A stretch of 64,000 nucleotides of DNA from Actinomycetota bacterium (GCA_016871355.1 VFZC01000008.1:32874-96873); one strand, 5' to 3'. Shown: positions 34,446 to 43,998, counted from the stretch's first letter. Program-made: numbers and translations. Notes: a model not told the origin generated them from the sequence alone.

Positions 34446-35559
34446 GTCTCCAACCTTTCCGTCTGATGTCGTCTCCGTCGGCGTCGAGCGCTCGCCCAGG
34501 ATGACGAAGTCGTCCTGGAGTCTTCGACAGTCGGGCGATGAGGTTCTGCATGGGTGTGTCGCCCACGTTCACCACGGCCTGTCGGGCGAGATAGTGCGGA
34601 TCGGTTGCTATGTCGGCCATGTCGAGAATCGGACCGATCGCAGCCTCGGCCTCTTCGAACGCGCGCAAGACTTCGTCTTGCGGACGCGCGGCACACCAGT
34701 CGCGCATGAGACGTTCGAGTTCTTCGCGGTTGGCGGCTCGCCCGTCGAAAGAGGCGAATCGCTGGTCGTCACCGACTCCGAGCAGCTCCATCACGCGACG
34801 AGCGACCGAGTCGGACGACGTGGAGATGCCGACCCACTTGCCGTCGGCGCAGCGATACGTACCGCGCGGAACGGTGTAGGGCAGACCGGAGCCGAGTCGG
34901 GGCTGCGTCTCGCCGGTGAGGGCGTAGAGAGAAGCGAGAGGTCCCATCGCGTGGAAGACGCTCTCCAGCAAGTTGACGTCGACCACTTGGCCGACACCGG
35001 AGTGCAGAGCGACCAGGGTGGCGAAGGCCGCGACGATTCCGGTGAGTTCGTCGGTGAGCGCGATCGGCGGGAGCATCGGTGCACCATCGGCCTCACCGGC
35101 GATGGCCGCGTAGCCCGACATCGCTTCGGCGATCGACGCGAATCCGGGTCGTTGCGCGTATGGGCCGTCCTGGCCGAAGCCGGTGACCCGGGTGATGACG
35201 AGTGTCGGATTGAGACGATGGAGTTCGTCGGGTCCGAGACCGAGTCGTTCGAGCGTGCCGGGTCGGAAGTTCTCGACGAGAACGTGAGCGTCGCGAACCA
35301 AGCCGATGAGAACCTCGCGATCGTCGTCGTTCTTCAGATCGAGTGCGATGGTGCGCTTGTTGCGATTGGTGAGTTTCCACCACAGCCCGACGCCGTCGCG
35401 TGGATCCTTCCAGGCCATGTTTCGCAGCGTGTCGCCGTTGTCGGGACGCTCGACCTTGATCACGTCGGCCCCGAAGTCGGCGAGATAGCGCGCACAGTTG
35501 GGGCCGGCGATCACCGTCGACAGATCGATCACGCGCAGGTCGGACAACGGTGTGGTCAC
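34438..35559 (-). CDS. class III CoA-transferase (CaiB/BaiF family), second copy
   Basis: The 373 residues show the family start LRVIDLSTVIAGPNCARYL, then DFGADVIKVERPDNGDTLR and NFRPGTLERLGLGPDEL. A central aspartate-containing region (AIAGEADGAPMLPPIALTDE) matches the active-site neighbourhood. It is shorter than the copy at 12058 and clearly diverged. GTG 35559 overlaps the upstream aminotransferase stop by 4 nt (GTGA); the longer frame to 35700 is a shadow of that gene. The acyl group moved is unknown, but the shared operon with an acyl-CoA carboxylase suggests CoA-ester metabolism. Confidence 0.87.
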   Translation of the reverse strand: MTTPLSDLRVIDLSTVIAGPNCARYLADFGADVIKVERPDNGDTLRNMAWKDPRDGVGLWWKLTNRNKRTIALDLKNDDDREVLIGLVRDAHVLVENFRPGTLERLGLGPDELHRLNPTLVITRVTGFGQDGPYAQRPGFASIAEAMSGYAAIAGEADGAPMLPPIALTDELTGIVAAFATLVALHSGVGQVVDVNLLESVFHAMGPLASLYALTGETQPRLGSGLPYTVPRGTYRCADGKWVGISTSSDSVARRVMELLGVGDDQRFASFDGRAANREELERLMRDWCAARPQDEVLRAFEEAEAAIGPILDMADIATDPHYLARQAVVNVGDTPMQNLIARLSKTPGRLRHPGRALDADGDDIRRKGWRHD

Positions 35560-36716
35560 GGCGGCCAGCCTGCCAGGAGACCACAGGCCTCTTCCAAGTG
35601 CTCGCGTTGACCGGCGTACGAGAAGCGCACGAATCGATGACCCCGCGTGAGGTCGAAGTCGAGTCCGGGAGTGCTGGCCACTCCCAATCGATCGAGCCAT
35701 TGATGGCAGAGCGCCATCGAGTCGTCGGTCAGATGACTCACGTCGGCGTATACGTAGAACGCACCGTCGGCGGCTGCGATGCGGTCGATGCCGGCGGCCG
35801 CGAGACCCGCGATGAGAACGTCGCGATTGGCCGCATAGCGCGCCACGTGGCCGTCGAGTTCGTCGGTGCAGTCGAAAGCGGCCAGTCCGGCGATCTGACT
35901 CACGTGCGGTGCGCAGATGTAGAGGTTCTGCTGCAATCGATCGACGACGTCACGAAGATGGTCGGGAACCACCATCCAGCCGAGCCGCCAACCGGTCATC
36001 GAGAAGTACTTCGAGAACGAGTTGATGACGACAGCGTCGGCGGCGCGCCCGGCGAGAGTGGGCGCCGGGCCGTTGTAGGTGATTCCGTGGTAGATCTCGT
36101 CGGCAATCAGTTGGATACCCCGCTGCGAGCAGTAGCGCGCGATGTCGTCGAGCGATGTCGGATCGAGGGTCGTACCGGTTGGGTTCGATGGTGAAGCGAT
36201 CACGAGGCCGTCGAGTGGTCCGGCGGCGTCGAGCATCGCACGAATGGGAATCCAGCGAGACTCGGGTCCGACTGCGATCGGCACCGGAGTGGCTCCGAGT
36301 GCGAGAAGGGTGTTGCGATAACACGGGTAACCCGGCTCGAGGACCGCGACACGATCGCCGGCGTCGAACGCGGCGAGGAACGCGAGAGTGAATCCAGCCG
36401 ATGCTCCGCTCACGATGGTGATGCGATCGGACTCCACTCGACTTCCGTACGTGTCGTCGTAGTGACGCGCGATGCGCTCGGCCAGAGCGGGCAGTCCGGG
36501 CGCGTTCGTGTATCCGAGTGACTCACCACCGCGCATCGCGTCGATCACCGCTTGGCGTGCTCCGGCTGGTGCACCGGTACTCGGTTGACCGACCTGGAGG
36601 AACAGTGTGCGTTGGCCCGACTTCGCCCGGGCGGTCGCCTTGAGCGACATGTCCATGGCGTGAAAGGGCGGCACCTGGGCGGCTCGGAGCGCACCGGTGA
36701 GGCGACTGTCGGTCAT
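35556..36716 (-). CDS. PLP-dependent aminotransferase, class I/II
   Basis: A 386-residue fold-type I aminotransferase. The PLP lysine lies in NSFSKYFSMTGWRLGW, the cofactor/substrate motif in ASPSNPTGTTL, and the Asp that binds the pyridine nitrogen in LIADEIYHGITY. It resembles the aspartate/MalY-like aminotransferases often encoded beside acyl-CoA genes; the amino donor is unknown. The ATG overlaps the stop of the phosphoesterase gene by 4 nt. It is distinct from the KAT-like enzyme at 28303. Confidence 0.9.
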   Translation of the reverse strand: MTDSRLTGALRAAQVPPFHAMDMSLKATARAKSGQRTLFLQVGQPSTGAPAGARQAVIDAMRGGESLGYTNAPGLPALAERIARHYDDTYGSRVESDRITIVSGASAGFTLAFLAAFDAGDRVAVLEPGYPCYRNTLLALGATPVPIAVGPESRWIPIRAMLDAAGPLDGLVIASPSNPTGTTLDPTSLDDIARYCSQRGIQLIADEIYHGITYNGPAPTLAGRAADAVVINSFSKYFSMTGWRLGWMVVPDHLRDVVDRLQQNLYICAPHVSQIAGLAAFDCTDELDGHVARYAANRDVLIAGLAAAGIDRIAAADGAFYVYADVSHLTDDSMALCHQWLDRLGVASTPGLDFDLTRGHRFVRFSYAGQREHLEEACGLLAGWPP

Positions 36717-37717
36717 CGTTCACCGCGATGTGGGAAGACGAAGCAACGTTCGTCGAGAGACCCCATCGCATACGTCTGGTAGTCGACACCGAAGTCGGCG
36801 TAGAGCCCACGGCACCGCTCGCTCCAGTCGAGAGCTTCGGGTGACGAGACTCGGTGAACGACTTGCATCACGCCACCCTCGTACACCCGGTACTCGGCCC
36901 AGGTGCCCGGGAAGTCCTTGATGGTTCCGATCTCGATGGTGGGTGCACCACATGGCATCGCACGAACTCGGTGACGGTGTGTGTGACCCGCCGTGTACCC
37001 GAGAATGTTCGAGTGCGCGGCGACCACGCGGTCGAGAGCGTCGCTCGAGTCGGGGTGGAGTCCGAAGTAGTCGTCGCTTCGCTTTCCCGACACCCACTGC
37101 TGGTGATGGCCCATGACGATCACTGGCAACGCGGTGGAAGTGGCGTGATCGGCCAACCACTGCATCTGATCGTGGTCAAAGGCACCGGTCGTCTCGGTGG
37201 GAATGGCCGTGTCCATGAGGGCCACGCACACACCGGGCATCTCGATCCAGAGATCGTCGTCGTACACACCTTGGTCGAGGTACGAATCGTGATTGCCCCG
37301 CACGACGTGGAGGCGATCGCCGAAGGTCCCGCGGTAGCACGATTCGAAGGCGGCGAATTCGGCGTCGGTGCCGAAAGCCGTGAGATCACCCTTGACCAGT
37401 ACCGCATAGGGATCGATCGAGGCGATTTCTCGGCAGGCCTCTTCGTTCATCATCTCGGGATGGCGGCTCTGATGATCGTCACGACTGATGATCGGACCGA
37501 GCGGACTGTCGTCCATGCGGCCGCACACGATTTCGCCGAAGTGAACGTCGTTGACCGTGGCGAAGCGGCACAGGAGCTCTCCATCGGGTCGGGCCAGGGT
37601 TCGCGTCTCGATCCCGTGGAACGTGTGCGACGAGTCGGGTGCCAGATCGTCGAATCGGTGAACGTCGGATCCTCGATGCAGGACCACCAGATCGTCAGCA
37701 ACGGTCGTGACTTCCAC
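36713..37717 (-). CDS. calcineurin-like metallophosphoesterase
   Basis: The 334-residue enzyme displays the binuclear metallophosphoesterase motifs in order: DVHFGE (D-x-H), VKGDLTAFG (GD), VRGNHDSY (GNHD), VMGHHQQW (GHH) and AGHTHRHR (GHTH). Relatives include cyclic-AMP phosphodiesterase-like Icc proteins. The amino-terminal 60 residues form an extra beta domain before the catalytic core. GTG 37717 is preferred because a TACCGT box lies 7 nt upstream; a start ten codons earlier (37747) is possible. It overlaps the aminotransferase start downstream. Confidence 0.83.
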   Translation of the reverse strand: MEVTTVADDLVVLHRGSDVHRFDDLAPDSSHTFHGIETRTLARPDGELLCRFATVNDVHFGEIVCGRMDDSPLGPIISRDDHQSRHPEMMNEEACREIASIDPYAVLVKGDLTAFGTDAEFAAFESCYRGTFGDRLHVVRGNHDSYLDQGVYDDDLWIEMPGVCVALMDTAIPTETTGAFDHDQMQWLADHATSTALPVIVMGHHQQWVSGKRSDDYFGLHPDSSDALDRVVAAHSNILGYTAGHTHRHRVRAMPCGAPTIEIGTIKDFPGTWAEYRVYEGGVMQVVHRVSSPEALDWSERCRGLYADFGVDYQTYAMGSLDERCFVFPHRGER

Positions 37718-37724
37718 GTGAGTC

Positions 37725-37730
37725 ACGGTA
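37725..37730 (-). promoter_or_regulatory. leaderless -10 box for the phosphoesterase gene
   Basis: TACCGT on the minus strand, 7 nt before GTG 37717. Confidence 0.45.
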
Positions 37731-37765
37731 GTGCGCTTCTCAGCCACGCGCGCCGAAGCGCTCGG

Positions 37766-37954
37766 TCACCAGGGACGAGCGCGACGCGACACGACCGGCG
37801 ACGACCACCAGCGTCCGCTGAATCGCCACGACGACCGACGGGCCGACGCATCGTCGGCCACGGCCACGACAGGACGCGGCCACAGGGCTTCGATCGCTGC
37901 CGTGATGGCCACCGCTTCTTCGTCGGTGGGAGCGGGCGAGATCTGGCTGCTCAT
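37766..37954 (-). CDS. acyl-CoA carboxylase epsilon-type subunit
   Basis: Only 62 residues. The amino-terminal half is a short helix-forming segment (TDEEAVAITAAIEALWPRP), and the end reads WRFSGRWWSSPVVSRRARPW, close to the conserved tail of actinobacterial acyl-CoA carboxylase epsilon subunits. Those proteins bind the beta subunit and stabilise the propionyl/acetyl-CoA carboxylase complex. Its ATG overlaps the accD stop by 4 nt (ATGA), exactly the context expected for such a subunit. The identification rests on tail motif and position, since the proteins are short and variable. Confidence 0.75.
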   Translation of the reverse strand: MSSQISPAPTDEEAVAITAAIEALWPRPVVAVADDASARRSSWRFSGRWWSSPVVSRRARPW

Positions 37955-39510
37955 AGCGGCATGTTGCCGTGCTTGCGCCGCGGAAGTTCTTCACGCTTGC
38001 TGCGCAGCATCTTGAATCCGTTGATGACCTTCACGCGGGTTTCGGCCGGATCGATGACGTCGTCGATGTAGCCGCGCTCGGCGGCCGCGTACGGGTTGGC
38101 GTACTTCTCGGTGTATTCGGCCACGAGTTCGGCGCGACGGGCCACCGGATCGGCCGCTTGCTGCAGTTCGCGGCGATACACGATCTCGACCGCACCGTTG
38201 GGTCCCATGACGGCGAGTTCGGCCGTGGGCCAGGCGTAGGCGAGATCGGAACCGATCGACTTCGAGTCCATCACCACGTACGCACCGCCGTAGGCCTTGC
38301 GCGTGATGACCTGAATTCGCGGCACCGTCGCTTCGCAGTACGCGTAGAGCAACTTCGCGCCGTGACGAATGATGCCGCCGTACTCCTGATCGACACCGGG
38401 AAGGAAGCCCGGCACGTCGACGAGGGTGAGAAGCGGAACGTTGAACGCATCGCAGGTGCGAACGAAGCGCGCACCCTTCTCGGCACTCTCGATGTCGAGA
38501 ACTCCGGCCAGAACCATCGGCTGGTTGCCGACGACGCCGACGGTCTGGCCGTCGATACGAGCGAATCCGCAGACGATGCTCTTGGCCCAATAGGGGAAGT
38601 ACTCGAAGAACTCACCGTCGTCGACGATGGACGCGATGACCTTCTTCATGTCGTACGGCTGATTGGGTGATGGCGGCAGGATGTCGCGCAATTCGGGGCA
38701 CAGGCGCTCGGGATCGTCGCCGGCGTCGACACTCGGCGGCTCTTCCATGTTGTTCTGCGGCAGGAACGACACGAGGTAGCGAACGTCGTCGAGGCAGGCC
38801 TTCTCGTCGGCCGACACGAACGTGGCCACACCCGACTTGCTGGCGTGACTCATGGCGCCGCCGAGTTCTTCGAGTGTCACTTCCTCGCCGGTCACCGTCT
38901 TGACCACGTCGGGACCGGTGATGAACATGTGGCTCGACTCACGCACCATGAAGATGAAGTCGGTCATGGCCGGTGAGTACACCGCACCACCCGCGCACGG
39001 TCCGAGGATGACCGAGATCTGCGGAATGACTCCACTCGACAACACGTTGCGATAGAAGATGCCGCCGTAGCTGGCCAGCGACACGACACCTTCTTGAATG
39101 CGCGCACCGGCGCCGTCGTTGAGGCCGATGACCGGCGCACCGACCTTGAGCGCGAGATCCATCAACTTGTGGATCTTCTCAGCGAACACTTCGCCGAGTG
39201 CACCGCCGAACACGGTGAAGTCCTGTGAGAACACGAACACCTTGCGACCCTCGATGGTGCCCCAACCGGTGATGACGCCGTCGGTGTACGGGCGTTCCTC
39301 CAGGCCGGCCGCCTGCGCGCGGTGGCGGGCCAACATGTCGAGTTCTTGGAACGAGCCCGGGTCGAGCAAGTAGTCGATCCGCTCGCGAGCCAGCATCTTG
39401 CCCTTCTCGTGCTGGCGCTCGATGGCGCGTGGCGAGCCGGCCAGACGGGCCTGCTCTTTGCGCTGCTTGAGATCGTCGAGCTTGTCGTGCATGGGGTTGC
39501 CGCTGGTCAC
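37951..39510 (-). CDS. acyl-CoA (propionyl-CoA) carboxylase beta subunit
   Basis: This 519-residue carboxyltransferase moves carboxylate from biotin to acetyl- or propionyl-CoA. The two crotonase-like halves are complete, with the oxyanion-hole glycine pairs at GAGARIQEGVVSLASYGG and later RKAYGGAYVVM. The PccB-like start DKLDDLKQRKEQARLAG and the segment PGFLPGVDQEYGGIIRHGAK are typical of actinobacterial AccD5/PccB. The alpha (biotin carboxylase) subunit is not in the window. The GTG start follows a TAGCGT box by 7 nt. It heads a run of overlapping genes ending at 34011. Confidence 0.93.
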   Translation of the reverse strand: MTSGNPMHDKLDDLKQRKEQARLAGSPRAIERQHEKGKMLARERIDYLLDPGSFQELDMLARHRAQAAGLEERPYTDGVITGWGTIEGRKVFVFSQDFTVFGGALGEVFAEKIHKLMDLALKVGAPVIGLNDGAGARIQEGVVSLASYGGIFYRNVLSSGVIPQISVILGPCAGGAVYSPAMTDFIFMVRESSHMFITGPDVVKTVTGEEVTLEELGGAMSHASKSGVATFVSADEKACLDDVRYLVSFLPQNNMEEPPSVDAGDDPERLCPELRDILPPSPNQPYDMKKVIASIVDDGEFFEYFPYWAKSIVCGFARIDGQTVGVVGNQPMVLAGVLDIESAEKGARFVRTCDAFNVPLLTLVDVPGFLPGVDQEYGGIIRHGAKLLYAYCEATVPRIQVITRKAYGGAYVVMDSKSIGSDLAYAWPTAELAVMGPNGAVEIVYRRELQQAADPVARRAELVAEYTEKYANPYAAAERGYIDDVIDPAETRVKVINGFKMLRSKREELPRRKHGNMPL

Positions 39511-39517
39511 GGAGGAG

Positions 39518-39523
39518 ACGCTA
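39518..39523 (-). promoter_or_regulatory. leaderless -10 box for the accD-type gene
   Basis: TAGCGT on the minus strand, 7 nt before GTG 39510. Confidence 0.6.
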
Positions 39524-39572
39524 CCCCTCGGTCCGTGAGGGGCTCACAGTCGGATCGGGCCGGAATCGGCGG

Positions 39573-41444
39573 TTACGGAACGACGGTGGCCGTGACCGGC
39601 TGGATCCCCGGCACCGTAGTGGCCCCAACAGCAGCCGATCCGGCGACGGGCACCAGCGCCGTCATCGGAACGGTGGCCGCGGTGCCAACCGGCGACGTGG
39701 TGCTCACCAACACCGCTGCATCGGGATTGTCGTCGTTGGCCATCACCGACACGGTGTAGGTGACCGATGGCAGTGGACCATCGGGTCCGTTGCCACTCAC
39801 GATCACGGTCCAGAGTCCGGCCGTTCCGAACGGAACACCTTCCTTCAGCGGAAGACGAGCCGCTCCCTTGCCATCGAGCGGAACCGACAACGTGACGCTC
39901 GCGGTGTTGGCCGTGGGCGGGTTGAACTGCACGGTGAGATCGGTGAGGCCACTCTCGGGCGAGTGCACGTCGATGCGCACCGCGTTGAGCCCGACCATGG
40001 CGGGTGTGACTTTCACTTGTACGTCGAACGCACCGCCGGATCGTTCGCCCACGAACGCGTAATTGGTGCGATCGGTTCCGGGCGGTTCGATGTTGGCCGG
40101 AAGTGTGGCGACCGCCCATGACGACAACGCGAGGACGAACACACCGAACGCGGCTTCGGTGGCGACGGCCCGTCGCAGATTGAACGCAATCTTCGCGTTG
40201 AGTGCCTTGGCCTTGCCGAGACGAGTGGCCACCACTTGGCGCATGAGCATGCCGAGGTACACCATGGCTGCGACGCCGATCACCTTGAGCACGATGAGCC
40301 GTCCGTGTCGACTACTGAGGAATCCGCCACCGTCGAGTTGGATCAAGTGCAGCGTTCCCGACACGACAGCCACCGTCACGAACGCCGGTGCCAGTCGCGT
40401 GTAACCGCGCACGGCGTGCACGAGATCTTCCTCACCGGGTCCGGCGAGAACGGCGAGCAACAACAATGCGAGCCCACCGAACCACAAGGCGATCGACACG
40501 CTGTGGAACGCCCCGGCCAGTGTGCCCACCAACGAGAACTCGGCAGTGGCCCGCGTGAGCGAGAGTGACGCGACGGCGATGCCCATCGGAGCGAGTGATA
40601 CCGCTTGGGTTCGCGGATCGAGCAGTCGCTCGGGTCGAACCATCACGCCCGCGCTGGCGGCCACGAGGAAGAAGCGAGCAAGAATCACTGCGCCACTCAA
40701 CGAATCGAACAGTCCGAACCATTCGGTCGGGTTGAGAGCCGCGGTGACCGAGATGCGTGATTCGATCGCGACCGTGAGCACCATCACGAAGAACGTGGAG
40801 ATGGTGCCGACGAACCACGCGATCCGGAAGAAGCGCGGGACCAATCCGTCGTCGACACCCTCGGGCCACACCAGAACGATGAGCACGGCTCCGCCGAACA
40901 GTGCGGCCAAGGCCATGTAGGCGACCATGCGGGCCAACCCGAGTGGGCCGCTCACCGGCGGCGGTTCGCCCAGCAGGTTGCCGCCGTCGGTCATGTCGGC
41001 CTCGGTCAGATCACCCGGATCGATACTGGCCGGGTCGAGAACCTCGAAGGAGAAGACGCCCGTGGCCACTTTGCCGTCGGGTTGCGGAATGGAATAGGTG
41101 ACGTTGCAGGTGCCAACGGGGAGGGCTCCGACCACCGGAACCGAGATGGAGATGCCATCGGCTCCGAATTCGGCCGGTCCGATGGGTGCCGGTGCTTGAT
41201 CGCACACGGCTTGCACCACCGAGTTGGACGGCACCGTTTCGTTGAACACGACGGTGATCCGTGCCGGCGCGACCGCGACCTTTTCTCCGTCGGCGGGCGA
41301 CGACGACACCAGTGTGGTCTCGGCCCGTGCCGGCTCGACTCCGATGAAACCGGGTGCGACGATGCCGACCGCGAACATGGCGAGAACGATTCGCCGGAAC
41401 ACGCGTGTCCGGCCGGTCGTGGCGGTGGTCGGCGACAGCGACAT
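39573..41444 (-). CDS. CopC-CopD-like membrane protein with YtkA-like tail
   Basis: The 623 residues (from ATG 41444) read as three parts. There is a signal peptide, then a CopC-like beta domain (LVSSSPADGEKVAVAPARI). A CopD-like membrane region of about eight helices follows (about 170-480, including AFHSVSIALWFGGLALL). An extracytoplasmic YtkA/FixH-like domain closes the protein. In true CopC the mature protein begins with a copper-ligand His and has a second His in a DGH motif. Here the first is missing (ARAETTLV) and the second is Lys (PDGKVATG). Copper binding by the CopC part is therefore doubtful. The longer frame to 41510 is possible. Confidence 0.83.
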   Translation of the reverse strand: MSLSPTTATTGRTRVFRRIVLAMFAVGIVAPGFIGVEPARAETTLVSSSPADGEKVAVAPARITVVFNETVPSNSVVQAVCDQAPAPIGPAEFGADGISISVPVVGALPVGTCNVTYSIPQPDGKVATGVFSFEVLDPASIDPGDLTEADMTDGGNLLGEPPPVSGPLGLARMVAYMALAALFGGAVLIVLVWPEGVDDGLVPRFFRIAWFVGTISTFFVMVLTVAIESRISVTAALNPTEWFGLFDSLSGAVILARFFLVAASAGVMVRPERLLDPRTQAVSLAPMGIAVASLSLTRATAEFSLVGTLAGAFHSVSIALWFGGLALLLLAVLAGPGEEDLVHAVRGYTRLAPAFVTVAVVSGTLHLIQLDGGGFLSSRHGRLIVLKVIGVAAMVYLGMLMRQVVATRLGKAKALNAKIAFNLRRAVATEAAFGVFVLALSSWAVATLPANIEPPGTDRTNYAFVGERSGGAFDVQVKVTPAMVGLNAVRIDVHSPESGLTDLTVQFNPPTANTASVTLSVPLDGKGAARLPLKEGVPFGTAGLWTVIVSGNGPDGPLPSVTYTVSVMANDDNPDAAVLVSTTSPVGTAATVPMTALVPVAGSAAVGATTVPGIQPVTATVVP

Positions 41445-41518
41445 GGTCGGTACCACGGTAGTCAGCGGCTCGTGGGTGACCGGGGCACTCGCGGGGAACC
41501 TCGACCACACCCCATCTG

Positions 41519-41524
41519 TAAAGT
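41519..41524 (+). promoter_or_regulatory. dnaX: leaderless -10 box for dnaX
   Basis: TAAAGT, 6 nt before GTG 41531. Confidence 0.62.
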
Positions 41525-41530
41525 CGGAGC

Positions 41531-43252
41531 GTGCCCGACACCGGATACCAGGCGCTCTATCGGCGTTATCGGCCCCAGCGCTTCTCCGAGTTGCGCGGGC
41601 AGGATCACATCGCTCTGGCGCTGCGCAACGCGGTCAAGTCCGATCGCGTCGGCCATGCGTATCTCTTCTCGGGTCCGCGCGGTACGGGCAAGACCACCAC
41701 GGCGCGCATCCTCGCCAAAGTTCTCAACTGCGAGGCCCCGGTCGATGGCGAGCCGTGTTGCACGTGTGGATCATGCGATGCCGTCGTGCACGGCAGCAGT
41801 TTCGACGTGATCGAACTCGACGCCGCGAGCAATCGCAGCATCGAAGACATTCGCGAAATCATTTCGACCGCGGCGCTGGGCTCCCCCGGCCGCCACAAGG
41901 TGTACATCCTCGACGAGGTGCATCAGCTCACCGGTCCGGCGGCGGCTGCGCTTCTCAAGACACTCGAAGAGCCGCCGTCGCACGTGGTGTTCGTCCTCGC
42001 CACGACCGACCCCGAAAAGGTCCCCGAAACCATTCGTAGCCGCACGCAGCATCTGCAGTTCCACCTGCTCCCGGTGGCCGATCTCGAAGAACACGTGCGG
42101 TGGGTGGCCAGCGACGCCGGCATCCCGCTCGACGAGCGCGGTCTCGAAGCGGTGTTGCGTCGGGGCGGTGGATCGGCTCGTGACACCTTGTCGGCGCTCG
42201 AACTCCTGGCCGCCACCGGTGGCCAGATCGACGAGATCACCCCGGTCGACGAATTCGTGGAAGCCCTCATCGAGTACGACGCCGGCCGAGCGCTGGCCGC
42301 GGTCGCTCACACCGTGCATCGCGGTCGCGATCCGCGCACCATCATCGACGACCTCGTTCGTCATCTGCGCGACTGCTTCCTCACCCAGATGGCGCCCGAA
42401 CTCGTGCAGGTTCAAGAACACCGAGCCGCCGAACTCGCCGGTCAGTCTCGTCGCCTCGGCACCGCGCGCATCGTGAAGTTGATGGAGACACTCGGACAGG
42501 CGCTGCTCGACATGCGCGGCGCACCCGATCAGCGGGTGGTGCTCGAGGTCGCTCTCGTGCGACTCGTGCATCGTCAACTCGACACCGGTCTCGACGCCCT
42601 GTTGGCCCGTGTCGAACAACTCGAACGCGAGATCGTCGAACGACCGCCCACGCTGGCTCCGGCGCCGGTCAATCCGTCCACTGGGCGTGCGGTTCTGGGT
42701 GGACGCGTGAGTCGAGATGCCTCGGCACCGACTCCCCGTCCGGCCGCTGCGAGCCCGGCTCCGGTGGCGGCACCGAGCGAATCGGCTCCCGAACCAGCGC
42801 CAGCGCCATCAGCAGCATCAGCGCCGTCGCCTGCGCCGAGCGCGGGTGCATCACTCGACTCGTTGGTGGCCCGGTGGACCGACGACGTGCTGTCCACGTT
42901 GGTCGGTATGCGCCGCGCGGTGGCCCAGATGGTCAAGCCCATCGTTCGCGATGGTGCGGTGGTGTTGATGGTCGACAACGAGCACGCGGCCAAGCGCGTG
43001 AACGACTACCTCGACGACTTGTCCGCTGCGGTCCGTGCGGCGGCCGGTTCGGCGTGTGCGGTCGTCGTCGAAGTGCGTCCTGATGCGCCGGCCGAAGCGG
43101 CACCGAAGCGCAAGAAGGCCGCGGTCGTTCCCGATGACGACGAGATCGATATCGAAGAAGCCAAGAAGTTGCCCACGTCCACCGCCAAGAGCACCGAAGA
43201 AGAACTCCTCGAAGCGTTTCCGGCGGCCAAGTTCGTGAAGAAAGAGCAGTGA
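41531..43252 (+). CDS. dnaX: DNA polymerase III subunit gamma/tau
   Basis: The 573-residue clamp-loader ATPase starts YQALYRRYRPQRFSELRGQD. Walker A is GPRGTGKTTTARI, the zinc site is CEAPVDGEPCCTCGSC, and the sensor/DEVH region is ELDAASNRSIEDIRE then YILDEVHQLT. A Pro/Ala-rich linker at about 390-455 leads to a C-terminal tau-like domain and an acidic/lysine-rich end (KRKKAAVVPDDDEIDIEEA). It loads the sliding clamp at the replication fork. The GTG follows a TAAAGT box by 6 nt. recR follows after 3 nt, the common bacterial pairing. I see no clear slippery frameshift site. Confidence 0.95.
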   Translation: MPDTGYQALYRRYRPQRFSELRGQDHIALALRNAVKSDRVGHAYLFSGPRGTGKTTTARILAKVLNCEAPVDGEPCCTCGSCDAVVHGSSFDVIELDAASNRSIEDIREIISTAALGSPGRHKVYILDEVHQLTGPAAAALLKTLEEPPSHVVFVLATTDPEKVPETIRSRTQHLQFHLLPVADLEEHVRWVASDAGIPLDERGLEAVLRRGGGSARDTLSALELLAATGGQIDEITPVDEFVEALIEYDAGRALAAVAHTVHRGRDPRTIIDDLVRHLRDCFLTQMAPELVQVQEHRAAELAGQSRRLGTARIVKLMETLGQALLDMRGAPDQRVVLEVALVRLVHRQLDTGLDALLARVEQLEREIVERPPTLAPAPVNPSTGRAVLGGRVSRDASAPTPRPAAASPAPVAAPSESAPEPAPAPSAASAPSPAPSAGASLDSLVARWTDDVLSTLVGMRRAVAQMVKPIVRDGAVVLMVDNEHAAKRVNDYLDDLSAAVRAAAGSACAVVVEVRPDAPAEAAPKRKKAAVVPDDDEIDIEEAKKLPTSTAKSTEEELLEAFPAAKFVKKEQ

Positions 43253-43255
43253 TCG

Positions 43256-43864
43256 GTGGCTTCCACCTACACGTTGCCGGTTCAGAACCTCATCGATCAT
43301 CTCGGGCGTCTGCCCGGAATCGGGCCCCGTTCGGCGCAGCGCATCGCGTTCCACTTGTTGAAGTTGCCCGCGGAAGACGTTCAGCGTCTCACTCAGGCCA
43401 TTTCCGACGCCAAAGAGCGCGTGCGGTTCTGCTCGCAGTGTTTCAACTTCGCCGAAGACGAACTGTGCCCCATCTGCGCCGATCCTCGTCGTGACTCGAG
43501 TGTCATCTGCGTGGTCGAAGAGAGTCGCGACATCATTCCGCTCGAACGCACCGGCGAGTTCAAGGGTCGCTACCACGTGCTCCTCGGTGTCATGAATCCG
43601 ATCGAAGGCATCGGACCCGACCAACTCAAGATGCGCGAACTCGTGATGCGCATCGGCAGCGAAGACGTTCGCGAAGTGATCGTGTGCACCAACCCCAACA
43701 CCGAGGGTGAGGTCACCGCGCAGTACATCGGCCGTCTGCTGAAGCCCTTCGACATCACGGTCACTCGACCGGCCTCGGGGCTTCCGGTGGGTGGCGATCT
43801 CGAGTACGCCGACGAGCTCACCTTGGGTCGGGCCATCAGCGGTCGTCGTCGCCTCGACGACTGA
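43256..43864 (+). CDS. recR: recombination protein RecR
   Basis: This 202-residue RecR acts with RecF and RecO in loading RecA at gaps. The helix-hairpin-helix is [19 protein letters not shown], the zinc finger is [16 protein letters not shown], and the Toprim domain is [15 protein letters not shown] with [14 protein letters not shown]. The C-terminal Walker-B-like segment and [18 protein letters not shown] complete the family. The GTG lies 3 nt after the dnaX stop. The usual nearby partner gene for a YbaB nucleoid protein is absent. Confidence 0.96.
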   Translation: MASTYTLPVQNLIDHLGRLPGIGPRSAQRIAFHLLKLPAEDVQRLTQAISDAKERVRFCSQCFNFAEDELCPICADPRRDSSVICVVEESRDIIPLERTGEFKGRYHVLLGVMNPIEGIGPDQLKMRELVMRIGSEDVREVIVCTNPNTEGEVTAQYIGRLLKPFDITVTRPASGLPVGGDLEYADELTLGRAISGRRRLDD

Positions 43865-43998
43865 CGCGCTCCGGGGTACCGCTCGGGGCTGGCGCGGGCG
43901 GAAAGGCCATCCCCGGTCGATACCCCGGATCAACGGAGACGACGGTGCGTCCCTGTATGACGATCAGGTTACGAATATGACGGAGCCCGTGCAAGAAC

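Noticed and set aside
41445..41510. 22 extra codons at the start of the CopC-CopD-like gene
   Set aside because: They lack a signal peptide and family similarity. ATG 41444 places the charged start directly before the signal helix, though the longer form is not excluded.
42851..43933. Minus-strand open frame of 360 codons across dnaX and recR
   Set aside because: A shadow of two secure genes, with no start signal or family motif.
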